Assembly: GCA_013812485.1 (NCBI GenBank)
Contig: JACCTJ010000114.1
Span: 1-5,270 of the forward strand
Direction of reading: 5' to 3'
Source: Thermoleophilaceae bacterium
GTDB taxonomy: Bacteria > Actinomycetota > Thermoleophilia > Solirubrobacterales > Thermoleophilaceae
DNA length: 5,270 nucleotides
Of this stretch, positions 1 through 4,812 are shown piece after piece. The position numbers and the translations under genes are program-made. Numbering within the stretch: position 1 is the stretch's first letter; every line of letters begins with the position of its first letter. Below the pieces are notes generated by a model. The model did not search any database. It saw only the letters and a program-made list of their open reading frames with translations, and had not been told where the DNA came from.

Positions 1-4
1 CTCC

Positions 5-271
5 TCACCTGTAGACCTCGCCCCGCGGCGCCGCGTTGAGAACGAGCACGACGAGCTCGGCTTCCCGCACCTCGTACAAGATCCGGTATTTACCGACACG
101 GACTCGCCACGCGGGCGGGTCCACCCCGGTAAGCCTGACCGCTCCGTGCGGCCGTGGCTCATCCGCGAGTGCATTGATCGTGTCGGAGAGCCGACGGTAG
201 CCGCTCGGATCACCGCGGCGGATGCGCCTGAGCCTGCGCTCAGCCTGTCGCGCGAGCCGGACCTCGTACAG
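5..271 (-). CDS. RelE/ParE-family type II toxin, CTG start proposed
   Basis: This is the toxin partner of the Phd/YefM gene just upstream. RelE-fold toxins are small basic proteins; the RelE branch cleaves ribosome-bound mRNA and the ParE branch poisons gyrase. The 88-residue product starts LYEVRLARQAERRLRRI, a typical first strand and basic helix. The conserved core is AWRVRVGKYRILYEV (residues 54-68, with W55, R56, R58, Y62, R63 and Y66), and the C-terminus is APRGEVYR. Full family length is present. The frame overlaps the antitoxin 3' end by 32 bases. Oddly, the frame contains no ATG, GTG or TTG between an upstream in-frame TAG (within the antitoxin gene) and the conserved region. CTG at 271 is the only plausible near-cognate codon, and it sits exactly where homologues begin. 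Translation probably depends on coupling to the antitoxin. If CTG is not used, the gene is silent. Family assignment is strong; the RelE versus ParE target cannot be decided. Confidence 0.78.
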   Translation of the reverse strand: MYEVRLARQAERRLRRIRRGDPSGYRRLSDTINALADEPRPHGAVRLTGVDPPAWRVRVGKYRILYEVREAELVVLVLNAAPRGEVYR

Positions 272-521
272 CGTCGTCGATCGCTTCGAGGATGTCCTTT
301 GCTGGACGGCCGCGGTCCTCGGCGAGCCGTACCTCGGCTACGGCGAGCGCGTCCTCCAGGTTCTCCATCGTTTCTTGAAGCGCGTTCCAGCGTTCTACGG
401 AGATCGCTACGGCCAGCGGACGACCGCGCTCGGTGACGACGATCGTGTCCTCGCCCAGCTCGGCAAGCTCGTCACGGATCCGGTCTCGAAGTTCGGTCTT
501 GGGAACTAAGCGGGTAGCCAT
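240..521 (-). CDS. Phd/YefM-family antitoxin
   Basis: This 93-residue antitoxin should neutralise the downstream RelE/ParE-type toxin and repress its own promoter. The N-terminal half has the Phd/YefM fold: a helix KTELRDRIRDELAELGED (about residues 8-25), the strand-turn TIVVTERGRPLAVAIS, then ERWNALQETMENLEDALAV. The acidic C-terminal tail (about 60-93) is the usual toxin-wrapping segment. I chose ATG at 521 over a TTG 9 bases upstream because ATG gives the family-typical MATRLVPKTEL start and the TTG lies inside the core promoter spacing. A GAGG lies only 3 bases from the ATG, too close for a normal Shine-Dalgarno site. With the -10 element 8 bases from the ATG, this favours a leaderless mRNA. 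The toxin frame begins inside this gene, a tight translationally coupled arrangement. Confidence 0.9.
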   Translation of the reverse strand: MATRLVPKTELRDRIRDELAELGEDTIVVTERGRPLAVAISVERWNALQETMENLEDALAVAEVRLAEDRGRPAKDILEAIDDAVRGPARATG

Positions 522-529
522 GGGCCTCA

Positions 530-558
530 ACTGTACGTTCGAGCGTACGGTCTGTCAA
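530..558 (-). promoter_or_regulatory. Promoter of the Phd/RelE-type module
   Basis: On the minus strand a consensus -35 TTGACA (558-553) is followed by exactly 17 bases and TACAGT (535-530), a four-of-six match to TATAAT. The -10 ends 8 bases before the antitoxin ATG at 521, so transcription should begin at or within a base or two of the start codon, giving a leaderless message. The operator candidate overlaps the spacer and -10. It is the best-formed promoter in the window, and it means the module can be expressed independently of the genes upstream. Confidence 0.72.
533..548. promoter_or_regulatory. Palindromic operator candidate in the antitoxin promoter
   Basis: GTACGTTCGAGCGTAC is a 16-base inverted repeat with seven of eight positions symmetric; only T538/G543 fails. 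It covers most of the -10/-35 spacer and the upstream half of the -10 element, the usual location for autorepression by a Phd/YefM dimer or the toxin-antitoxin complex. The sequence is seen directly; repressor binding is inferred from how this family behaves. Confidence 0.6.
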
Positions 559-626
559 CCCTCGCTCGCGTCCTGAACGGGCACGGGCCAAGGCCACGGC
601 GAGGCGGATCCATTGGGAAGGTCGCC

Positions 627-660
627 TGTCCTCCGGATGCTCAGCGCCCCCCGGAGGGCG
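627..660 (-). terminator. Hairpin across the hicA stop codon, possible terminator
   Basis: CCTCCGG (630-636) and CCGGAGG (651-657) form a perfect 7-bp inverted repeat with a 14-base loop that contains the hicA stop codon. Three further pairs, two of them G-T, extend the stem to 627-660. No T-run follows on the minus strand, so a standard intrinsic terminator is not shown. It could be a U-less terminator or a 3'-end protecting hairpin. Confidence 0.3.
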
Positions 661-835
661 ACGGAATGCCGAGCTGACGGCAGGCGCCCCGCGCGGTCGG
701 CCATTTGATCTCACGATGCCGCGAATCGTGGCTCGCTGCCTGCTGCCGCGTTCTCCCAGAATTCGTGCTTAGCGGCCTGCGGACGAGCCGGCAGCCATGA
801 GCGGCCAGGTGCCGCTCGAGATCGCGTTTCTTCAA
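641..835 (-). pseudogene. hicA: HicA-family toxin with frameshifted core
   Basis: HicA toxins are small double-stranded-RNA-binding-fold mRNA interferases with one catalytic histidine. The 64-residue frame opens at TTG, overlapping the HicB stop (TTGA). It starts with the HicA N-terminus KKRDLERHLAAHGCRLVR and ends with HREIKWPTARGACRQLGIP, both family-typical. Residues 20-38 (778-722) match nothing in the family. The expected central motif is present in another frame: KHEFWEN is encoded at 770-750, preceded by AA and followed by AAAGSEP. A one-base deletion after the CGC codon ending at 779, with compensating change(s) near 722-732, restores the frame. A likely reconstruction is LVREAAKHEFWEN, then AAAGSE, then TIPRHREIKW, needing three single-base losses in total. 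The protein as encoded lacks the catalytic histidine segment and is probably inactive. Sequencing or assembly error is the main alternative. Confidence 0.72.
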
Positions 836-1059
836 GCCGCAATCTCTACGGCCTCGACGAGCGCCCATCCCGTTTCGGGAATGGCCTCGCCACGGCCCCG
901 ACGCTCCTCGAGTACAAGGGCGATCGCGTCGCGGACCATTTCACGCGCATCCTGGAGACTCTCCCCTTGGGTATGGACCTCGGGGAGCCCGGGCACATGC
1001 GCGTAGACCCAGCCGTCGCCAGCATCCTCGTAGACGGCGTTGAACGTGAGCGCGCTCAT
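832..1059 (-). CDS. hicB: HicB-family antitoxin, short form
   Basis: This 75-residue antitoxin should bind and block HicA. It shows the HicB partial RNase H-like fold: FNAVYEDAGDGWVYAHVPGL (residues 6-25), PEVHTQGESLQDAREMVRDA (26-45) and a long helix ending in LEER, then a C-terminal strand around PETGWALVEAVEIAA. The protein ends there, so it lacks the extra helix-turn-helix or ribbon-helix-helix domain of longer HicB proteins, and self-repression by HicB alone is not evident. I chose ATG at 1059 because homologues begin near this residue; a TTG 33 bases upstream would add a low-complexity basic leader. AAGG abuts the ATG, too close for a Shine-Dalgarno site, and TACCGT lies 8 bases upstream, so a leaderless message is possible. 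The stop overlaps the hicA TTG by 4 bases, which indicates coupling. The antitoxin-first order is common in high-GC bacteria. It appears intact although its toxin does not. Confidence 0.88.
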   Translation of the reverse strand: MSALTFNAVYEDAGDGWVYAHVPGLPEVHTQGESLQDAREMVRDAIALVLEERRGRGEAIPETGWALVEAVEIAA

Positions 1060-1067
1060 CCTTGAAG

Positions 1068-1073
1068 ACGGTA
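1068..1073 (-). promoter_or_regulatory. Possible -10 element of hicBA
   Basis: TACCGT ends 8 bases before the hicB ATG, the same spacing as TACAGT before the Phd-type antitoxin ATG. No convincing -35 lies 16-18 bases upstream; TTGAGG is present but only 13 bases away. It overlaps the 8-base palindrome ACCGCGGT region. The support is positional only. The 110-base gap upstream (1060-1169) holds nothing else I recognise apart from a small hairpin. Confidence 0.3.
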
Positions 1074-1141
1074 CCGCGGTGCGACGCCTCAAGGCGTTGC
1101 CGGTTCCCGCCCCGGTTGCTTCTCGCCACCAGACGCTCGAA

Positions 1142-1158
1142 GCTCGCCCCGAGCGAGC
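1142..1158 (-). terminator. Small GC hairpin after the RHH antitoxin gene
   Basis: GCTCGC and GCGAGC form a 6-bp stem with a 5-base loop, beginning 11 bases after the antitoxin stop codon. No T-run follows, so termination is only a possibility suggested by position. Such short GC stems also arise by chance in DNA this GC-rich. Confidence 0.22.
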
Positions 1159-1169
1159 ACGTGACCGCG

Positions 1170-1457
1170 TCAGGCGGCTCGCAGGAAACGCCGAAGCGCT
1201 GCGCGGATGACCTCGGACGTCGTGGTGCCGTCGGTTCGGGCCCGTTCGGCCAGCTGCCGTCGTAGCTCCGGGTCGAGTCTTACGGACTCGACGCTCGCTG
1301 GCTCCGACCCGAGAGTCGGACGGCCGCGCTTTGGTCGTCGTGAGATCAATTCATCCACGTCGTAGCCGGCCTCTGCCTCGGCGGCGAGAGCTTCCACGTC
1401 GGCATCGGTGATGGGCCGGCCGGACTGCGTGTGGCCGTGCACGCGAGGTTCCCTCAT
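1170..1457 (-). CDS. Ribbon-helix-helix (CopG-like) antitoxin
   Basis: This 95-residue protein is the antitoxin of the BrnT-like toxin just upstream. The C-terminal half is a ribbon-helix-helix DNA-binding unit: strand SVESVRLD (about 55-62), helix PELRRQLAERARTDG (63-77), turn TT, and helix TSEVIRAALRRFL (80-92). The N-terminal half, including GRPITDADVEALAAEAEAG (13-31) and the acidic YDVDEL, is probably the toxin-binding segment. A basic linker, RRPKRGRP (40-47), joins the halves. The ATG overlaps the toxin stop by 4 bases (ATGA), so translation is coupled and the start is secure. RHH antitoxins of this type normally repress their own operon as dimers, which fits a toxin-first gene order. 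No other function is indicated. Confidence 0.87.
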   Translation of the reverse strand: MREPRVHGHTQSGRPITDADVEALAAEAEAGYDVDELISRRPKRGRPTLGSEPASVESVRLDPELRRQLAERARTDGTTTSEVIRAALRRFLRAA

Positions 1458-1693
1458 CGTTCGAGCAGTCTCCGAAACCGGGCACGCATGGGCATCGCGT
1501 GGATGACCAGCTGGGCTTGCTCCGCGGTGGTCAAGACGACCGACTCGAGGAGGTTGCCGGCGCGGTCAGGCCCGATGACCAACCAGCGGTCAGGCTCGTC
1601 GCCAGCGTCTTCGATAGCGAGGGCATGGTCGATGGCGTGCATGATGTCTTCGTCGGCGACTCCGTGCTTTCGCGCCGAGCCGTGGATCTCCAC
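1454..1693 (-). CDS. BrnT-like (RelE-fold) type II toxin
   Basis: This 79-residue protein is the likely toxin of a module with the RHH antitoxin. Its features are an N-terminal HGSARKHGVADEDIMHAIDH (residues 4-23), the strand-loop RWLVIGPDRAGNLLESVVL (36-54), and a C-terminal VIHAMPMRARFRRLL (63-77). The closing strand plus basic helix resembles the BrnT C-terminus, and the toxin-first order with an RHH partner matches BrnT-BrnA. BrnT toxins are RelE-like ribonucleases; cleavage activity here is inferred. GTG at 1693 is the only usable start: codons upstream in this frame give no start that fits. No Shine-Dalgarno site is seen, and TACGCT lies 7 bases before the GTG. This is the one toxin of the three that looks undamaged. 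Family assignment is moderately sure; I could not rule out a distinct actinobacterial toxin group. Confidence 0.78.
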   Translation of the reverse strand: MEIHGSARKHGVADEDIMHAIDHALAIEDAGDEPDRWLVIGPDRAGNLLESVVLTTAEQAQLVIHAMPMRARFRRLLER

Positions 1694-1706
1694 CGCGATT
1701 AGCGTA

Positions 1707-1820
1707 CTACAAAATGACGGACTCCGCGCGCTGGCAGCGCGTTCGTCGGAGTAGCGCTCGGGCGATCCCTACATAGGCGAGCTGCTCGAACTGCGCGGCC
1801 ACGTCCGGCCATGAGCGCCC
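1707..1820 (-). other. Open in-frame stretch after the stop of the 110-residue gene
   Basis: After the TGA of the gene at 1821-2153, the same frame stays open for 37 codons to a TAG at 1709-1707. It encodes a protein-like helical segment that includes WPDVAAQFEQLAYVGIARAL. It could be the original C-terminus cut off by a nonsense mutation, a readthrough extension, a separate small ORF from GTG at 1802 (no proper ribosome-binding site), or chance. An alternative 37-residue ORF in another frame (1699-1812, ATG, GAGGG 5 bases upstream) is Arg/Ala-rich and less protein-like. Confidence 0.25.
1721..1752 (-). terminator. Bipartite GC hairpin, possible terminator
   Basis: ACTCCG (1721-1726) pairs with CGGAGT (1747-1752), and directly inside it CGCGC (1727-1731) pairs with GCGCG (1737-1741) around the loop TGGCA. 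A 5-base bulge (1742-1746) lies on one side. Read on the minus strand, the stem is followed 6 bases later by TTTT. It lies between the restriction-linked operon and the toxin-antitoxin cluster, so it is well placed to end the former's transcript. The bulge and short T-run make this uncertain. Confidence 0.38.
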
Positions 1821-2153
1821 TCACGCCACCCAACGCGCGTCGGCCAGCTCGTCGCGGTAGCGACCCGTCGCCAAGTAAGCCCTCAGCCGCCGGCCTTCCG
1901 CCAGCGAGCGAACCTTCGCCAGGGCCTGGTTCGGCGTCCGAGCCTCGGTCGCGTAGATCTCCTGGTAGCCCCGCTCGTCCGGCGCCACACTCGGGTCCGT
2001 TGCGAACACCAGGTACCCGCGCCGGCTCGCCCGCTCCGCATTCGTATGCCGAACCCGTTCCCGATCCCGCTCGAGTTCCCGCGCCCAGGCGAGCAGGTCG
2101 ATCTGGGCATCGGGGACGGGTTTCACCTTGGTGGCCATGTCGCTCGAGCTCAT
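1821..2153 (-). CDS. Unrecognised 110-residue protein downstream of the restriction subunit
   Basis: I do not recognise this family. The protein is soluble and charged, with no signal peptide, membrane segment or zinc motif. Residues about 15-45 form a likely highly charged helix (AQIDLLAWARELERDRERVR onward). A strand-like GYLVFATDP (47-55) follows, then ERGYQEIYATEARTPNQALA (64-83), a helix KVRSLAEGRRLRAYLATGRY and the end DARWVA. ATG at 2153 is preceded by GGAGG (2169-2165) with an 11-base gap, slightly long; a second ATG at 2138 (MATKVKPVP) has no good ribosome-binding site. It begins 43 bases after the stop of the helicase-nuclease gene on the same strand, so co-transcription with the restriction system is likely. 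A regulatory, anti-restriction or accessory defence role is conceivable but unsupported by any motif. Reading through its stop gives 37 further sense codons. Confidence 0.7.
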   Translation of the reverse strand: MSSSDMATKVKPVPDAQIDLLAWARELERDRERVRHTNAERASRRGYLVFATDPSVAPDERGYQEIYATEARTPNQALAKVRSLAEGRRLRAYLATGRYRDELADARWVA

Positions 2154-2196
2154 GTTGACGTAAGCCTCCGACGGCGGCCGCTTCGCCCCCGCGGAG

Positions 2197-4812
2197 CTAA
2201 GCCGCCTCGCCGCTGACGGCCCCTGCGCCCGCGGCGATGAACCGCCGCAGCCCGTCCACGGTCTCGCCGGCGTAGGCGTCGAACACCTTCTGACGCACCT
2301 TCTCGTACGCCCAGTCACGGCCCGAGAGGCTCGTCGCGTCCTGACACCAACGGCGCGCCCGAAGATCCTTGAGGCGCACGTCGAGGTCCTCCAACCCCTT
2401 CGTCTCCACAACCAGGCACGAGTCGTCGACGAGCCGCACCACGAAGTCGGGCCAGTAGTGGCGCAGCGCGCCCGTCGAGGAGATGTACTCGAGCGCAAAG
2501 CGGCTGCTGTATGTGAGCTTGGCGAACGCGCCCACGTCCGTCGCGCGGTCGAGGAACTCGGCGAAGCGGCCCTCGAAGCGGTTGTCGACCGGCGTGAGGT
2601 TGAAGACCGAGCGCTCCGCATCGACGGTCTCGCGCGACCATGGAAACGGCGGCGTCTCGGACAGCCGGAAGGCGCTCTCCTCGATCGTCGCCTCCCGCTC
2701 CTCGATCGACAGCTCCCGGATCACCGACTGGAAGGCGCGGATCACGAGCTGCTGAGCGTCGTTCTCGGCGAGGCGTCGCAGCACCACCTTGTCGTCGAGC
2801 TCGACGGGCCGCTCGAACACCCGCTCGCGCAGGTAATCGCGAACCATCGGCGCGAGCACCGCGAACGCGCCCGCGAGGCCGTCGACCCCGCTCTCCTTGG
2901 CCACTCCCTTCGCGTACCAGGTGATCACCCCCGAGGGATCCTCGGCGTAGGGCACGAGGAACTCGTACTCCTCGATCACGCCCTTGTCGATCAGGTGCGT
3001 GCCCCGGTACCTGATGTACTCGTCGGGCAGCACGTCCGGCACCGTCAGCCGGACCTTCGGATCGGGGATGTCCGCCGGATCGAGCCGATCGAGGGCGCTC
3101 TCGGAACGAGCCAGCGCACGCGTGAGGCGCGGAATCGCAATGTCGTATCGAAGCTTGCCCTCGTCCGGGAAGATCGGGATTGCGCCCGGCTTGATCTTGT
3201 CGGCCTCCTCGCGCTCGACGATCAAGCCGCCGTCGAGCTGCGTGCTCCAGAGATCGCGGAACGCGTCGTGCTCGATCACCACGACGCGCTCGTCGTGTCC
3301 CGAGCCGGGCGGAGTCATCCGCCGCAGCCCGCGACCCAGCGCCTGCTCGGGGAGGATCTTCGCCTTGGCGGTCAACGAGCGCAGCGTCACGATCACGCAG
3401 ACGTTGCGCACGTCCCAGCCCTCGCGGAGCATGAGCACGCTGACGATGCAGCGGATCGGGCTGTCGGGGCCGTCGACGTCGCGGGCGGCGCGGCGGGCAA
3501 TGTCGAGATCGTCCTTGGTTATCTCGCCGTCGCGCTTGGTGTGGATCACGAGCAGGCGGTCGCCGGCGAAGTCGCGAAGCTTGCCGAGGTAGTCGCCGGC
3601 GATGTCGGCCTCGCGCGTGTTCTCGCACATCACGAACAGGATCGGGCGCTTGCCCGCGGGCGAGAGCGCCTCGTCGAATTCGCGCCAGCGCCCGACCGCC
3701 ACGTCGAGCCACTGGCGGTTCTGTAGCACCGACGAGTCGCCGGGCTCGATGCTCGCCCCGCTCACCTCGCCGATCACCGGCGTCTTCACGATCGCGTCGC
3801 TCACCGCCTGGGCGAGCGGGTAGTCCACGACGACGTGGCGGAAGATCGCCCCCTTCTGATCCTTGGGGGTAGCCGAGAAGTCGAGCTGCGACACGACCCC
3901 GGCGCCCGGGTCGGCCTCGTCGCGCTCGTGAAGCTCGCCGTGCAAGCGCTCGATCGACTGGTTCCACTTGAGCTTCTCGTCCCAGACGTGATGCGCCTCG
4001 TCGTTGACGACCATCACGCGCCCGCGGGTGGCGATCCGGTCAATCAGCTGCTCGGCCGAAGAGGCGTCGACGTCACGGTTCACGCGCGGCCCGAGCATCG
4101 CCTCGACGGGATTCGGCTCCTCGCGCCCGCCCCGCCGTGCCGGCTCGTACAGGCGCTGGACGTTCGTCAGGTAGAGCACCCCGCGCGTCGTGACCGGAGC
4201 CGCGTCGTCCTGGAGCAGCACCGACAGCTCGAAGTCCTCGGCCCACTCCGGCGGAACGAGCGGATCGCGGCGAAACGTGGCGCCGTCGGCGAAGTCGCTC
4301 TTCAACCGCTCGAAGACGATCACATTGGGAGCGATGACCAGGAACGACGTGGCCATCGGCGAGCCGTGCTCGTTAAGCGCGTGGAAGTACGACCAGACGA
4401 TGCACAGGCTCATCGCCATCGTCTTGCCCGAGCCCGTAGCCATCTTGAAGGCGAGCCGCTGGCGCTTGGTCTCGCCGGGCTGAATCAAGACCGGGTGCTC
4501 GGCGAACTCGAGCAGGTCGGACCGCGAGCGGACCCGCGCGATCTCGCTCAGGTAGATGAAGGTCTCGACCGCCTCGCGCTGGCAGAAGTAGAAGCGGAAG
4601 GGGGAGCCGTCGTCGCGGCGGTGCTCGTCTTCGAACCAGTAGGCGAGCAACCGTTTGGTCGTCGCGCCCGCGCGCGGGTAGCCCTGCGCGCGCCAGGCGT
4701 CGACCGCAGCCCGCACGCCGTTGACCAGATGCGTGCCCTCGCTCGGCTTGCGCCGCTCGGGGACCGCGTACGGATCGCCCGCCGGCGCAGCCGTCGCCGG
4801 CGCCGCGCTCAC
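2197..4812 (-). CDS. Type III-like restriction subunit (SF2 helicase plus PD-(D/E)XK nuclease)
   Basis: This 871-residue protein is the probable DNA-translocating endonuclease subunit (Res) working with the methyltransferase encoded upstream. The helicase motifs are in order and intact: Q-like FYFCQREAV (74-82), Walker A ATGSGKT (125-131), DEAH (271-274), SAT (313-315), motif IV PILFVMCENTREAD (390-403), motif V VLMLREGWDVRNV (459-471) and motif VI QALGRGLRR (490-498). A long middle region (about 510-740) has no motif I can name. The C-terminus carries a PD-(D/E)XK nuclease: E747 or E752, P788-D789 and E803-T-K805. I chose GTG at 4812, which overlaps the methyltransferase stop (GTGA); the frame is open another 97 codons upstream, but that part is antisense-like Arg/His/Pro-rich sequence produced by the overlapping gene. 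Size is close to classic type III Res subunits, somewhat shorter. Type III-like is the best fit; a related helicase-nuclease restriction family is possible. Confidence 0.9.
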   Translation of the reverse strand: MSAAPATAAPAGDPYAVPERRKPSEGTHLVNGVRAAVDAWRAQGYPRAGATTKRLLAYWFEDEHRRDDGSPFRFYFCQREAVETFIYLSEIARVRSRSDLLEFAEHPVLIQPGETKRQRLAFKMATGSGKTMAMSLCIVWSYFHALNEHGSPMATSFLVIAPNVIVFERLKSDFADGATFRRDPLVPPEWAEDFELSVLLQDDAAPVTTRGVLYLTNVQRLYEPARRGGREEPNPVEAMLGPRVNRDVDASSAEQLIDRIATRGRVMVVNDEAHHVWDEKLKWNQSIERLHGELHERDEADPGAGVVSQLDFSATPKDQKGAIFRHVVVDYPLAQAVSDAIVKTPVIGEVSGASIEPGDSSVLQNRQWLDVAVGRWREFDEALSPAGKRPILFVMCENTREADIAGDYLGKLRDFAGDRLLVIHTKRDGEITKDDLDIARRAARDVDGPDSPIRCIVSVLMLREGWDVRNVCVIVTLRSLTAKAKILPEQALGRGLRRMTPPGSGHDERVVVIEHDAFRDLWSTQLDGGLIVEREEADKIKPGAIPIFPDEGKLRYDIAIPRLTRALARSESALDRLDPADIPDPKVRLTVPDVLPDEYIRYRGTHLIDKGVIEEYEFLVPYAEDPSGVITWYAKGVAKESGVDGLAGAFAVLAPMVRDYLRERVFERPVELDDKVVLRRLAENDAQQLVIRAFQSVIRELSIEEREATIEESAFRLSETPPFPWSRETVDAERSVFNLTPVDNRFEGRFAEFLDRATDVGAFAKLTYSSRFALEYISSTGALRHYWPDFVVRLVDDSCLVVETKGLEDLDVRLKDLRARRWCQDATSLSGRDWAYEKVRQKVFDAYAGETVDGLRRFIAAGAGAVSGEAA

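Noticed and set aside
472..714. Minus-strand 80-codon frame between the Phd-type gene and hicA
   Set aside because: It is mostly a shadow of hicA and the antitoxin with no motif. The intergenic part (about 522-640) holds the promoter instead.
836..868. Upstream start for hicA adding 11 residues
   Set aside because: The added residues overlap the end of HicB and are not family-like. TTG at 835 gives the normal HicA start and the 4-base overlap.
1087..1092. TTGAGG as a -35 for hicB
   Set aside because: It is only 13 bases from TACCGT, too short for a normal sigma-70-type promoter.
1699..1812. A 37-residue ORF with ATG and GAGGG 5 bases upstream
   Set aside because: The ribosome-binding site is good, but the product is Arg/Ala/Pro-rich and resembles an out-of-frame reading of the more protein-like neighbouring frame.
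1821..2621. A 266-residue version of the unknown protein reaching into the helicase gene
   Set aside because: The upstream half is an out-of-frame Ser/Arg-rich reading of the nuclease domain. The ATG at 2153 with GGAGG upstream marks the real gene.
2458..3726. Long plus-strand open frame of 422 codons opposite the helicase gene
   Set aside because: It is antisense to conserved helicase motifs, its translation is Arg/Leu/Val/Glu-rich without any recognisable motif, and long antisense frames are expected in DNA this GC-rich.
2315..3967. A 550-codon minus-strand frame inside the helicase gene
   Set aside because: It is an Arg/Ala/Gly-rich shadow in the wrong frame; the true frame carries all helicase motifs.
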